Origin: an uncultured Prevotellaceae bacterium
Lineage (GTDB): Bacteria; Bacteroidota; Bacteroidia; Bacteroidales; Bacteroidaceae
Assembly (NCBI GenBank): GCA_902774795.1
Contig: CACYKA010000013.1
Span: 1-54,936, forward strand
Direction: 5' to 3'
Length of the DNA: 54,936 nucleotides
This document shows, piece after piece, positions 7,225 through 17,010 of this stretch (its first letter is position 1; every line of letters starts with the position of its first letter). Under the pieces are notes generated by a model. That model did not search any database. It worked only from the letters and a program-made list of their open reading frames with translations, and was not told the origin of the DNA. The position numbers and the translations under genes were made by a program.

Positions 7225-8474
7225 AGATAATGGCCCCCGTAGGGTCGAGGGAATCCTTGGCCGCAGCAATCAATGCCGGAGCAGACAGCATATACTTCGG
7301 CATAGGAAAGCTGAATATGCGTGCCCATTCGGCATCGGTATTCACCATTGACGACCTGCGGGAGATTGCCGCCCTGTGTGAGGAGCACGGCATAAAGTCA
7401 TATCTCACCGTCAACACCATCATATACGGCGAGGACATACCGCAGATGCACGAAATCATCGATGCGGCGAAGGAGGCAAAGATAAGTGCCGTGATAGCGT
7501 CGGACATCGCCGTTATGATGTACTGCCGCCAAGTGGGGCAGGAGGTACACCTTTCCACACAGCTGAATATCTCGAACATAGAGGCTTTGCGCTTCTATGC
7601 CCAGTTTGCGGATGTCGTAGTGCTGGCCCGCGAGCTGAACATGGAGCAGGTGAAGGCGATACACGAGCAGGCTCTGAAGGAGAATATCTGCGGCCCGTCG
7701 GGCAATCCGATACGCATAGAGATGTTCTGCCACGGAGCGTTGTGTATGGCAATATCAGGAAAGTGTTACCTGTCGCTGCACAATGCCAACAGAAGTGCCA
7801 ACAGGGGCGAGTGCGTGCAGATATGCCGCAGAGGCTATGAGGTGACCGATGTTGAGACGGGCAACCAACTGCTGGTGGACAACAAATACATCATGTCACC
7901 GAAAGACCTTAAAACCATCCGTTTCATCGACAGGATGATTGATGCAGGAGTAGAAGTGTTCAAGATAGAAGGCAGGGCACGCGGACCAGAATATGTCGAT
8001 ACGGTGGTGAGATGCTACAGGGAAGCCGTGAATGCGGTGCTTGCCGACAAGAACGCACCCGAAGGCAGCGAAAAGAAATTCACTGAGGCAGCAAAGGACG
8101 CGTGGGACGAAAGACTGGCCAGAGTTTTCAACAGAGGTTTCTGGGATGGATACTATCAGGGACAGACGCTGGGCGAATGGAACGAGGCGTACGGCTCAAA
8201 GGCTACGGAGAAGAAAGTGTATGCCGCCAAGACCATCAAGTATTTTTCGAAGATTGGCGTGGCAGAGTTCCAGGTTGAGGCTCACGACATCAGCGTAGGA
8301 GACAAACTCCTGATAACCGGCCCTACGACAGGAGCGCTGTATATCGATGAGGTAAAGGAGATAAGATATGACCTCAAGCCCGTTGAAACCGCAAAGAAAG
8401 GACAGAGAATAAGCATCGCCGTGCCCGACAAGGTAAGGCCTAACGACAAACTGTTTATTCTGGAGAAAGTATAA
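7212..8474 (+). CDS. Peptidase U32 family protein (probable RNA-modification enzyme)
   Basis: Members of this family were long called collagenase-like proteases. Characterised relatives such as TrhP and RlhA act in prephenate-dependent hydroxylation of tRNA or rRNA and bind iron-sulfur clusters. The 420-aa protein opens with the barrel start [20 protein letters not shown] and holds the cysteine signature [17 protein letters not shown] then [12 protein letters not shown] (about 171-207). A small C-terminal beta domain follows. The TrhP (YegQ-like) subgroup is the closest by pattern, but I cannot prove the substrate. It overlaps cysS by 13 bases and sits before sufE, which is fitting because both are linked to Fe-S biology. 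Confidence 0.88.
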   Translation: MGNLEIMAPVGSRESLAAAINAGADSIYFGIGKLNMRAHSASVFTIDDLREIAALCEEHGIKSYLTVNTIIYGEDIPQMHEIIDAAKEAKISAVIASDIAVMMYCRQVGQEVHLSTQLNISNIEALRFYAQFADVVVLARELNMEQVKAIHEQALKENICGPSGNPIRIEMFCHGALCMAISGKCYLSLHNANRSANRGECVQICRRGYEVTDVETGNQLLVDNKYIMSPKDLKTIRFIDRMIDAGVEVFKIEGRARGPEYVDTVVRCYREAVNAVLADKNAPEGSEKKFTEAAKDAWDERLARVFNRGFWDGYYQGQTLGEWNEAYGSKATEKKVYAAKTIKYFSKIGVAEFQVEAHDISVGDKLLITGPTTGALYIDEVKEIRYDLKPVETAKKGQRISIAVPDKVRPNDKLFILEKV

Positions 8475-8498
8475 AACTACAATTAACATACGAGATAT

Positions 8499-8924
8499 AT
8501 GACCATAAACGAGAGACAGGACGAGATAATAGAGGAGTTTAACGACCTTGACGACTGGATGGACAAATACCAGTTGCTCATTGACCTTGGTAGTGAACAG
8601 GACGCCCTGGACGAGAAATACAAGACGGAACAGAATCTTATCGACGGATGCCAGAGTCGCGTGTGGATACAGTGCGACGCAAAGGAGGAAGCGGAAGGAA
8701 AGATTCTGCATTTCCAGGCTGACAGTGATGCCTTGATTGTAAAGGGTATCATAGCATTGCTCATACGTGTCATCAACGACCAGTCGGCAAAGGAAATTCT
8801 TAATGCCGACCTCTATTTCATGGAGGCAATAGGTCTGAAAGAACATCTTTCTCCTACCCGTTCCAACGGACTGCTCGCTATGGTAAAACGCATAAAAGCA
8901 TACGCTCTTGCTTTCAGCACTTAA
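8499..8924 (+). CDS. sufE: SufE-family sulfur acceptor protein
   Basis: SufE accepts persulfide sulfur from the cysteine desulfurase SufS and delivers it for Fe-S cluster assembly. At 141 aa it is a normal single-domain SufE. The active cysteine is Cys51 in GCQSRVW, the same position as in E. coli. Other family features are the N-terminal IIEEFNDLDDWMDKYQLLIDLG and the C-terminal GLKEHLSPTRSNGLLAM. No sufBCDS genes are in the window. The 3' end overlaps the following helicase gene by 17 bases. Confidence 0.93.
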   Translation: MTINERQDEIIEEFNDLDDWMDKYQLLIDLGSEQDALDEKYKTEQNLIDGCQSRVWIQCDAKEEAEGKILHFQADSDALIVKGIIALLIRVINDQSAKEILNADLYFMEAIGLKEHLSPTRSNGLLAMVKRIKAYALAFST

Positions 8925-11900
8925 TAGACAACAGCTGCAGCTGCTCGCTATTTATGCCCTTTTCAATACAGAGGGCTCGCAGGCTAACAAGGTATTGCCC
9001 ATACTGAACAGTCTGCCGGGTGAGCCGTGTACTGACCTGAAGCATCTTATCAGAACTCTGCTTTCGATGGGGCTGGTTGATGAATATTCCTTCAACTGGC
9101 GCACTGATACCTATGACCATTGCGTAAAACCGCATTTGCTTGTCAAGGTGATGCAGTACTTGGTGGATAAGGCGCCGCAGGAGACAGTGGAGGTGCTGAA
9201 TGCCGTGGGGTCGGAACTGCAGCCTACCGTCATGCAGAAGATGCTGTGGGAGTTTATCAGCAGTTCTTACCAGAAGATAAGCATCGAGAAGATGGATGAT
9301 TACGCCATAGGCAGAAACCTCGATATCCTTGTTCCTGCCGTTATGGATTATCATTTCGCTCCGTTGCTGATGCTCCTGAACAAGGCCAATTTCTTCGGTC
9401 TCATCGAAAAGACTCTTAACAACCTCTTCACAACGGGAGAACTGGCAGATATCTATCACCTGACTCTCCTGATTAAGAACTACCAGAATACGGATATTGC
9501 CCAGCAGAAGGAGGTTCTGCAATGTACTCTGGATCTGTATGCTTTCCTGGCTTACGGAAAGATGCCCGACTACCTGATGTCTTCAAACCGAGACCACCGC
9601 ATCATCGCCGGCATATATGAAGCCCTGCACGGAAACGACAAGAAAGGCTTGGAGCATTTCAAGAAGGCATTGTCGCTGAATAACAGGGAAAATGGTTATT
9701 CTCTTTCAAAACCGTATCTGCCGCTGGATGTAGCCAATTTCTATCTTGTGACCATAGCAAAGCGTACTTTCACAGAGGAAGGGCGCAAGAAGGCTTTTGG
9801 CATAAGCAGGGTTATGGAGGACAATGTGACACGTGCTGCCAAACTGTTGTATGCTATTCTGTTCGGTGCCTCTTCGGAAAAACAGCAGAAGAAGGACCTT
9901 ATGGAACTTCTGACAAGCAAGAAGCCTATTGACAGGATGTTGGCAAAAATGATGTGCCAGTATATCGGGATAAAGGCGGTGGAACCGCAGATTAAGGAGT
10001 TTTCTGATACACGCATACAATGGAGCATTCTGAATGAAAACGCCCTGCTGATGAATATGCCGCAAGAGAACGGCGTAGAAGAGGAATATGTTCCGCCGAC
10101 GCGAAAAGCCTATTTCATGACCAGCACACGTGTGAGGAATGTGGAGATGCGCATGCAGCCCCTTTTGAAGAACGGCAAATGGGGAGCCGGCAAGCGTATG
10201 GCCGGACAGACCAAGATTATAGAAGATGTGCTCGTCGAGGTGCTGGAGGGCACGCCGCTGTACGGAGGCAGGTATTCACCTCACTATATCATCGAGGTGA
10301 ATGAGGAGATGCCGTATATGTATGTGACGCGTACTCCCAAGGGATTTACCGTTGACAGCAATGTACCACGCGAAGCCATAGAACAGGGAATTTTTATCAG
10401 CCATCGCGGCAGAACGTCTATAGACTTCATACGCATCGGTGAAAGACAAAGGAAATACTACGATCGCCTTGTAGAGAAGATTTTCCCTCTGTCGATGGAG
10501 GATAAACTGCGCAATTTCCTTGTCAAGGCCAGCATGCAGCGTTTTGATGACGGCTCACGTCTGGAAATACATAGCGACCTGCTTGAAGGAGGCTCGACCT
10601 TGCCCATATGTGATGCAGACACCAAAATGGTGATGCAGATACGCAAGAAAGAGAAACAGAAATATTCCGTTGAAATATTCATACGTCCGATAGAAGGAGG
10701 AAGGTTGAGGCTTATTCCGGGCAGAGGGAAACTGGTCGTTATAGACGGATTAGGCGATAAGCGTACACGCATAAGAAGGAACCTGGAACTTGAGCAGCAG
10801 ATTTTCAGTGACTATAACGAAGCCACCTGCATGCTTGGTCAGACAACGATGGAACTGAACATTTTTGACCTGTTGCCTCTTCTGGAATATGCACAGCAGC
10901 ATCAGGACAATATAATATGCGAATGGCCGGAAGGAATGTCACTGACGATAAGGAACAAGAGTCGGTCGAGCATCTGGAGCGGCAGTATAAGGCGTAACGA
11001 AAATGGGTGGTTCGACATCGAGGGCAGCATAAACGTTGATCAGGACAAAGTCCTCTCGATGTCACAATTGTTGGAACTTTCGGCACAGAGTCACGGAAGA
11101 TATATCCGCCTCAGTGACAGTGAGTTCCTGGCATTGTCAGAGAAACTGCGTCAGCAACTGAATAGGCTCGCCACCATAGCATCGCGTCATCACTCACGTC
11201 TGCAGATGTCACCATTCTCTGCGGCTTTGCTCAGTAACGAGATGCTTGACGGCGAACTTATGCTTGAAGGTGATGAGGAACTGGAGCAGATACGGCAGCG
11301 CATAAGAGATGCCGGAACATATCGCCCTCATGTGCCGAAGACATTACAGGCAACACTGAGACAGTATCAGAAGGACGGTTATCAGTGGATGATGCGACTG
11401 AACAAGTGGGGAGCGGGAGCGCTTCTGGCAGACGATATGGGTTTGGGAAAGACCATACAGACCATAGCTCTGTTGCTTGCAAGGGCAGAAGAAGGTCCGG
11501 CACTTGTTATAGCACCAGCTTCGGTAACACCTAACTGGAATACGGAATTCTCACGTTTTGCTCCCAGCCTCAACATCACAATGCTCAACTATGAGCAGAA
11601 CCGTGCTGAGGCTATAGAGAAGGCTGCGGCAGGAGATGTGGTGGTAATGTCATATATGCTGCTGTTAAGTGTAAAGGATTCCGTCGTTAAGAAGCAGTGG
11701 AAGACGATATGTCTGGATGAGGCGCATATCATAAAGAATCGCGGTGCCAAGACCTCGGCAGTGGCTATGAAGCTGAAGAGTGACTATCGTGTGATGCTTA
11801 CGGGTACGCCGGTACAGAATCATCTTGGAGAATTATGGAATCTTTTCCAGTTTGTCAATCCAGGTCTGCTTGGTAGTTTCGAGAGTTTCAATAAGCGCTT

Positions 11901-12696
11901 CATACAGCCAATAGAGCAGCTTCATGACAAGGTAGCACAGGAGAATCTGGACCACCTCATAAAACCCTTTATGCTCCGTAGGACAAAGGATAAGGTGGCA
12001 AAGGAACTGCCGGACAAGGAGGAAATATATCATCATGTTTCGCTGTCGGAAGAGGAAATACTGAAGTATGAGGCCATGAGGCAGAAGACAAAGGCCCTCA
12101 TAGAGGAAGAAATTAGGAATAATAATTCAAACAATGTTTCCTTCAATGCTTTGGCTGAAATTACGAAGTTGAGACTTTGCGCATGCTGCAAGTCAAAGAT
12201 TGTGGCCTTGACAGAATTGCTGATGACCATTATGGAGGGTGGAGGAAGTTCTTTGGTATTCTCTCAGTTTACGACATACCTTAGTCAGATTAAACGTGCC
12301 CTTGATGAGGCCCATATACATTATATCTACATAGATGGTGCTACGCCGATAAAGGAACGTCAGCAGCTTGTAGAGAGTTTCCAGAATGGAGAATGTCCCG
12401 TATTCCTCATCTCTCTGAAGGCAGGCGGTTTGGGACTTAACCTTACGAAGGCAAACTATGTGATACACATGGATCCGTGGTGGAATCCAGCTATAGAGTC
12501 GCAGGCTACTGACCGTGCCCACCGTATAGGACAGAAGCAGGCTGTGACAGTTTATCACCTCATTTCCGAAGGTACTATAGAAGAGAAGATACAGCGTCTC
12601 CACAGCCGCAAGCAGAAACTTGTTGACAATGTGCTTAAGGCTACGGATATGAGTTACAGACTTACTGGAGAAGAACTTCTGGAAATGGTGAAATAA
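8908..12696 (+). CDS. SNF2-family DNA-dependent ATPase/helicase
   Basis: A large (1262 aa) Swi2/Snf2-type ATPase, expected to translocate on double-stranded DNA or remodel nucleoprotein. The N-terminal ~780 residues are a helical, poorly conserved region of unknown role. The motor follows: motif I ADDMGLGKT (about 841-849), motif II DEAH (about 937-940), the LTGTPVQN motif, then the second lobe with LISLKAGGLGLNL, DPWWNPAIESQATDRAHRIG (from about 1188) and a final QKLVDNVL segment. The only start near the upstream stop is TTG at 8908, 17 bases inside sufE; the first in-frame ATG is at 9064. Bacterial relatives are implicated in transcription recycling (RapA) and defence, but nothing here points to a defence island. 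Confidence 0.9.
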   Translation: MLSALNRQQLQLLAIYALFNTEGSQANKVLPILNSLPGEPCTDLKHLIRTLLSMGLVDEYSFNWRTDTYDHCVKPHLLVKVMQYLVDKAPQETVEVLNAVGSELQPTVMQKMLWEFISSSYQKISIEKMDDYAIGRNLDILVPAVMDYHFAPLLMLLNKANFFGLIEKTLNNLFTTGELADIYHLTLLIKNYQNTDIAQQKEVLQCTLDLYAFLAYGKMPDYLMSSNRDHRIIAGIYEALHGNDKKGLEHFKKALSLNNRENGYSLSKPYLPLDVANFYLVTIAKRTFTEEGRKKAFGISRVMEDNVTRAAKLLYAILFGASSEKQQKKDLMELLTSKKPIDRMLAKMMCQYIGIKAVEPQIKEFSDTRIQWSILNENALLMNMPQENGVEEEYVPPTRKAYFMTSTRVRNVEMRMQPLLKNGKWGAGKRMAGQTKIIEDVLVEVLEGTPLYGGRYSPHYIIEVNEEMPYMYVTRTPKGFTVDSNVPREAIEQGIFISHRGRTSIDFIRIGERQRKYYDRLVEKIFPLSMEDKLRNFLVKASMQRFDDGSRLEIHSDLLEGGSTLPICDADTKMVMQIRKKEKQKYSVEIFIRPIEGGRLRLIPGRGKLVVIDGLGDKRTRIRRNLELEQQIFSDYNEATCMLGQTTMELNIFDLLPLLEYAQQHQDNIICEWPEGMSLTIRNKSRSSIWSGSIRRNENGWFDIEGSINVDQDKVLSMSQLLELSAQSHGRYIRLSDSEFLALSEKLRQQLNRLATIASRHHSRLQMSPFSAALLSNEMLDGELMLEGDEELEQIRQRIRDAGTYRPHVPKTLQATLRQYQKDGYQWMMRLNKWGAGALLADDMGLGKTIQTIALLLARAEEGPALVIAPASVTPNWNTEFSRFAPSLNITMLNYEQNRAEAIEKAAAGDVVVMSYMLLLSVKDSVVKKQWKTICLDEAHIIKNRGAKTSAVAMKLKSDYRVMLTGTPVQNHLGELWNLFQFVNPGLLGSFESFNKRFIQPIEQLHDKVAQENLDHLIKPFMLRRTKDKVAKELPDKEEIYHHVSLSEEEILKYEAMRQKTKALIEEEIRNNNSNNVSFNALAEITKLRLCACCKSKIVALTELLMTIMEGGGSSLVFSQFTTYLSQIKRALDEAHIHYIYIDGATPIKERQQLVESFQNGECPVFLISLKAGGLGLNLTKANYVIHMDPWWNPAIESQATDRAHRIGQKQAVTVYHLISEGTIEEKIQRLHSRKQKLVDNVLKATDMSYRLTGEELLEMVK

Positions 12697-12697
12697 A

Positions 12698-12725
12698 CGG
12701 TTAGCGGTTAGCGGTTAAAGGTTAA
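12698..12725. repeat. Heptamer repeats CGGTTAR (copy 2)
   Basis: CGGTTAG, CGGTTAG, CGGTTAA and AGGTTAA begin one base after the helicase stop codon and end six bases before the next start codon. The placement and unit match the array at 5691-5718. Confidence 0.75.
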
Positions 12726-12731
12726 AGAATT

Positions 12732-13271
12732 ATGATGCGCTCGGTTTTCTTCATATTATTCTTCACTCTTCATTCTTCACTTGTCACTTTTGCACAGGGG
12801 GAGGCTGCTTCTGACATAGTAACCTTGCAGATACCTCATTATGACAAAGACGGAAAGCCGACGACGGGAACGTTGGAATGTAACAAGAGCATAGCCAAAG
12901 ACCTGCAGGAGATTTTCGCGGAATTATATAAAGCGAAATATCGCATAGAGAGCATGCGGCCTGCGAGCGAATATGGTGGTGATGATGATAAGATGATGGA
13001 GGCAAACAATACATCCTGTTACAACTATCGTGTGATGACCGGTTCCAAGAAAAAACTTTCAAAACACGCCCTTGGACTTGCTATAGATATAAATCCACTC
13101 TATAATCCGTATGTGAAAGGCAATATAGTAAAGCCTGAAGCAGGAAGGAAATATGCCAAGAATCCGCAAATAAAGAAAGGCAGCCTGATATACCGTCTAT
13201 TCAAGCAGCATGGCTTCAGATGGGGTGGAGAATGGCGTACATTGAAAGATTATCAGCATTTTGAAAAGTAA
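12732..13271 (+). CDS. Secreted M15-family peptidase (D-Ala-D-Ala carboxypeptidase type)
   Basis: A 179-aa exported zinc peptidase of the M15 family (VanY-like; Peptidase_M15_4), which cleaves peptidoglycan peptide stems. An N-terminal signal peptide (FFILFFTLHSSLVTFAQG) implies periplasmic or outer-membrane export. The zinc site is seen as SKHALGLAIDINPLYNPY (His112, Asp119) and DYQHFE (His176). The start is one of two adjacent ATG codons. It lies 35 bp after the helicase gene, the gap being mostly heptamer repeats, and 20 bp before the PL11 gene. The exact bond cleaved is not determined by the sequence. Confidence 0.9.
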   Translation: MMRSVFFILFFTLHSSLVTFAQGEAASDIVTLQIPHYDKDGKPTTGTLECNKSIAKDLQEIFAELYKAKYRIESMRPASEYGGDDDKMMEANNTSCYNYRVMTGSKKKLSKHALGLAIDINPLYNPYVKGNIVKPEAGRKYAKNPQIKKGSLIYRLFKQHGFRWGGEWRTLKDYQHFEK

Positions 13272-13291
13272 TTATTACTAAATTAAATAAT

Positions 13292-15835
13292 ATGAAAAAG
13301 ACTCTATTATTTCTCTTAGCTTTAGTACCAGCTCTGGCTTTTGCCCAGAAAGCAACACCTTTGAAGAGAGGTTTGGTGGCGGTGAACCTTTCACAGTCGG
13401 GCAGTTCTGGCGCCCTCGTTTCCTGGCGTTCAAGAAAGACAGACGACAGGGGCACCAAGTTCAAGTTGTACAGAGGTACCAGTGCTAAGTTCATCAATAC
13501 CAAGATTAACGGTGGAAACTTCATAGACGGCAAGACGAACTTCACAGACCCTAACGGCACGGCTTCGTCATACTATCGTGTTGAGGTATATAACGGTAAT
13601 GGTGAGATAGTGGAGAGGGACACTTGTAAGGCGTGGGAGTCGCAGGTGAATTACATAGACCTTGAGGGAGGTGCTCCTACTGACATCTGGGGACGTGGAG
13701 CGACATACAGTCCGAATGATGCCTCCATTTGTGATATGGACGGTGACGGTGAATACGATATAATCCTGAAATGGAGTCCTTCAAACGAGAAGGATGCAGC
13801 TTCTACGGGTACTACATCGCCTGAATACTATGCGTGTTACAAGATGAGCGGCAAGCGCCTCTGGATACTTACCGGCGGACCGAATATGTTCTCTTCTGCA
13901 CACACTTCTCCTTTCGTGGCATGGGACCTCGACGGCGATGGATTCGGTGAATTTATGATAAAAACAGGTCACGGAGCAATAGACGGCCTAGGAAACTACC
14001 TCAGCGTAGATAAGAATCCAAATGGCAACTACCTTAATTCAAGGGGCAAGCAGGAAAGTGGCGAAGAATGGATAACAGTCTTCGACGGACGTACTGGTGC
14101 AGAATTGAAGACGATAGACTATCATACCAGCTATTCTGCCGGCTCTGCATATTGGGGCGACAGCAAGCAGAACCGCTCAGAGCGTTACCTTGGTGGCATA
14201 GCATGGCTTGATGGCGAAAGTGGTAATCCGAGTGCGGTCTTCTCTCGCGGTTACTACAACGGTGCCTTTATCGGAGCCTACGACTGGGACGGCACAAACC
14301 TTACTCTGCGTTGGTTGCACAGGGCTTTAACTGCCAGCAGCGGTGAGGTTAAATATGCCAACGGAACAAAAAAGACGCTTTCAAAGACTGTCTATGGTGA
14401 AGGCTGTCACTGGTTCTCAAGCGCTGATGTCAATCTTGACGGCAAACAGGAGATAATCTTCGGTTCCGGTTCTTTGAAATCTGACGGCACGACATTGTAT
14501 CGTACGGGACTTGGTCACGGTGATGCCCTGCATGTGAGCGATTTTGACCCCTCACGCCCAGGATTGGAGGTTTTCATGGTACACGAGGAGAAACCTTATG
14601 GTATGGACTATCGTGACGGTACCACTGGCGAATTTATAATACACAATACAGCATCAGGCGATACAGGTCGCGGCTTCATGGCAAACTTCGACCCGGAACG
14701 TGAGGGTCCACTGTGGCAGGCTTCTGCTTGGGGTAATATCTTCGATGGTGAAGGCAACAGCGTTATTGATTCAAAGACTTGGGGCGGCGGAGCATCTCCC
14801 CAAGACCGTCTGTACTGGACAGGTACGTTGGGCGATGACTTCTGGGGCAAGGGAGTTCTAGAGACCTGGGATCCTGCTTATAACAGTTTCTCACGCCTTA
14901 CAGGATGTGTCAATGGAGGAAATTATACATACGGCAATACGAACAATTCCTCAAAGAACAATGCTTGTCTTATAGGCGACGTTTTCGGCGACTGGCGCGA
15001 AGAAGTGATATGCTGGACGACAGGCGGAACATCGGGCTACCAACTTGTTGTGAATGCTACGAACCATACAACGAACTATATTGTTCCGCATTTGATGGAT
15101 GACCTGGACTACCGTGCACAGCTGATAGAGCAGAACTGCTGCTACAACCAGCCTCCTCATTTGGGATATAACCTCAGAGAGTCGAAGAAAATTACTGCTG
15201 AGACAATTGAGGTGGAGGGAACACCTGAGAAATATGGAAAATACTGGGGCGCTATATACACGTCATATCCGGTAATCGTTCCAGAGGGAGTGACAATATT
15301 ATCTGTTACCAATTATGAATACAAGGAAGGATACGACACCCTCAAGGTTACAGAAATCCCTGCAGGTAAGATAATCTCAGGAAACAAGGGCTTTGTATTC
15401 AACTCAACGGTGAAGAATCCAGTATTCGTTCCTTCAGCAAAGACAACGAATGCTAATCCTTCAACAACATACGTAAAGGGATTTTATAGCGATTCCACCG
15501 TTGTTGTTACGGCTACACAGGCTGCATACAAGTATGTATATGAGTTCCGCAATGGTGATAGAGGCGTAGGTTTCTACAAGACTGACGGCACTTGGAGAGT
15601 TCCGGGCGGAACGCCATACGGATTGTTTGGTTACAGTGCTGATTTCCCTGGTGCTGAGTCGTATGTGTTCGGAAGTTCTTATAACCCTTCTACAACAGGT
15701 ATTACCTCACACCTTTCAGAGGAGCAGAAAACAAGGGAGGATGATGCAATATACAACTTGCAGGGAATCCGCCTGAAGAAGAAGCCAAACAGCGGAGTGT
15801 TTATTCAAAACGGACTGAAGTGCGTAGCGCACTGA
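13292..15835 (+). CDS. Rhamnogalacturonan lyase, polysaccharide lyase family 11
   Basis: PL11 enzymes cleave the rhamnose-galacturonic acid backbone of pectin (rhamnogalacturonan I) by beta-elimination, using calcium. The 847-aa protein has a signal peptide (MKKTLLFLLALVPALAFAQ), an N-terminal Fn3-like portion, then a beta-propeller with calcium-loop motifs such as CDMDGDGEYD and WDLDGDGFGE, plus TGHGAIDGLGNYL and HTSYSAG, all typical of YesW/YesX-like lyases. The last ~35 residues (IYNLQGIRLKKKPNSGVFI) match a C-terminal motif frequent in secreted Prevotella proteins, of uncertain role. No SusCD pair is adjacent, so this is an isolated pectin gene. The ORF overlaps the next gene by 16 bases. 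Confidence 0.92.
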   Translation: MKKTLLFLLALVPALAFAQKATPLKRGLVAVNLSQSGSSGALVSWRSRKTDDRGTKFKLYRGTSAKFINTKINGGNFIDGKTNFTDPNGTASSYYRVEVYNGNGEIVERDTCKAWESQVNYIDLEGGAPTDIWGRGATYSPNDASICDMDGDGEYDIILKWSPSNEKDAASTGTTSPEYYACYKMSGKRLWILTGGPNMFSSAHTSPFVAWDLDGDGFGEFMIKTGHGAIDGLGNYLSVDKNPNGNYLNSRGKQESGEEWITVFDGRTGAELKTIDYHTSYSAGSAYWGDSKQNRSERYLGGIAWLDGESGNPSAVFSRGYYNGAFIGAYDWDGTNLTLRWLHRALTASSGEVKYANGTKKTLSKTVYGEGCHWFSSADVNLDGKQEIIFGSGSLKSDGTTLYRTGLGHGDALHVSDFDPSRPGLEVFMVHEEKPYGMDYRDGTTGEFIIHNTASGDTGRGFMANFDPEREGPLWQASAWGNIFDGEGNSVIDSKTWGGGASPQDRLYWTGTLGDDFWGKGVLETWDPAYNSFSRLTGCVNGGNYTYGNTNNSSKNNACLIGDVFGDWREEVICWTTGGTSGYQLVVNATNHTTNYIVPHLMDDLDYRAQLIEQNCCYNQPPHLGYNLRESKKITAETIEVEGTPEKYGKYWGAIYTSYPVIVPEGVTILSVTNYEYKEGYDTLKVTEIPAGKIISGNKGFVFNSTVKNPVFVPSAKTTNANPSTTYVKGFYSDSTVVVTATQAAYKYVYEFRNGDRGVGFYKTDGTWRVPGGTPYGLFGYSADFPGAESYVFGSSYNPSTTGITSHLSEEQKTREDDAIYNLQGIRLKKKPNSGVFIQNGLKCVAH

Positions 15836-17010
15836 TAATGATAATATTGGGTATTGTCGCTGGCAAGTATATGGAACTGCCTGTCAGCAATATCCAAATA
15901 GTTTACCTGCTACTGTCGCTACTCTTTCTTGCAGCCTTACTGAGGCGATGGGAAAGGGTGGCGTCGGCTTTTGTTATAGTAGCGCTCTTTGTGCTGGGTG
16001 TTTTCCTTATGAAAAGCAGCGAAGGCTCCTCCGGCAGGTATGTGCCGTATATTGACAAAGTAACGGTAAAGATGGGGGAAATAAGGAAAGACCTCGCTGC
16101 GAGATATGCGGAGTATGGACTTGAAGGTGAGACTTATGATATCGTTGCCGCAATGACGCTGGGCGAGAAAAAAGGCATAGACAGGGAAACGAGAAAGGTC
16201 TTTTCTACTAGCGGAGGGGCACACATTCTGGCATTGTCGGGAATGCATCTGAGTATTCTGTTCATGCTGGTTTCGTTCCTTTTGCCCACAAGGAGATTCC
16301 CAAAACTGTCTGTAGCAGCGGAGATGATTGCTGTATGGGCATTTGTAATGTTGGTGGGCTTTCATCCTTCTGTCACCAGGGCTGCCGTCATGCTTACAGT
16401 GTATTGCGTGGCACGTATGATGTCGAGAAATACAAAGAGCATGGATGTACTTCTCTTCTCTGCTATGCTGCTGCTCGTGATATCCCCTCAGTGGTTGTTT
16501 GATGTGGGATTCCAGATGTCGTTTGCTGCAATGACAGGCATATTGATGCTGTATGGACCAATATACAGATTCCTGACATACAGAAGAGAGGATGACCTTC
16601 CCCCTTCCATTTTGGTGATATTCTTCAGGGCGTGCTATAACTGCGTTGTGGGAATGGTAGTAATATCTATTACTGCTCAACTGGGAGTAGCACCATTGGT
16701 AGCACACTACTTCGGGAATTTTCCGACATATTTCCTTCTTACCAACTTCATTGTTACTCCTGCGGCATTCCTTATTATAATCCTGGCAGCAGGACTACTT
16801 GTGGGTATTCCGTTGCAGGCCCCATTGTCTGCGGTAGTACAGAAGATGAGTGCTTCCCTGCAGTGGATAACAAATCTGCCATACTCCAGCCTGGAAATCA
16901 GGTTGTCAGCATGGCAGACAGTATTGATGTATGTGATTATTATTGCTGTGTGTCGCCTTGTGGCTCTTTGCGTCCGAAAGACGGATCGATTTTTAAGAAT
17001 GATGCCATAA
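15820..17010 (+). CDS. ComEC/Rec2-family membrane protein, short form
   Basis: The Competence domain forms the DNA-uptake channel in ComEC proteins. The 396-aa protein is largely hydrophobic and carries the family signature ARYAEYGLEGETYDIVAAMT, then TSGGAHILALSGMHLS (about 131-146), PSVTRAAVM and DVGFQMSF. Full-length ComEC proteins are about 650-800 aa with a soluble DUF4131 domain and often a metallo-beta-lactamase domain; both are missing or reduced here. The start is GTG at 15820, inside the PL11 gene, because the upstream RSALIMIILGI fits the family N-terminus; an ATG at 15838 is two bases after the PL11 stop. The 3' end overlaps the convergent transporter gene by 71 bp. Confidence 0.87.
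   Translation: MRSALIMIILGIVAGKYMELPVSNIQIVYLLLSLLFLAALLRRWERVASAFVIVALFVLGVFLMKSSEGSSGRYVPYIDKVTVKMGEIRKDLAARYAEYGLEGETYDIVAAMTLGEKKGIDRETRKVFSTSGGAHILALSGMHLSILFMLVSFLLPTRRFPKLSVAAEMIAVWAFVMLVGFHPSVTRAAVMLTVYCVARMMSRNTKSMDVLLFSAMLLLVISPQWLFDVGFQMSFAAMTGILMLYGPIYRFLTYRREDDLPPSILVIFFRACYNCVVGMVVISITAQLGVAPLVAHYFGNFPTYFLLTNFIVTPAAFLIIILAAGLLVGIPLQAPLSAVVQKMSASLQWITNLPYSSLEIRLSAWQTVLMYVIIIAVCRLVALCVRKTDRFLRMMP

Noticed and set aside
15730-15835. Type IX secretion tail on the PL11 lyase
   Set aside because: The last residues match a common Prevotella C-terminal motif, but I could not match them to a defined secretion-sorting domain.
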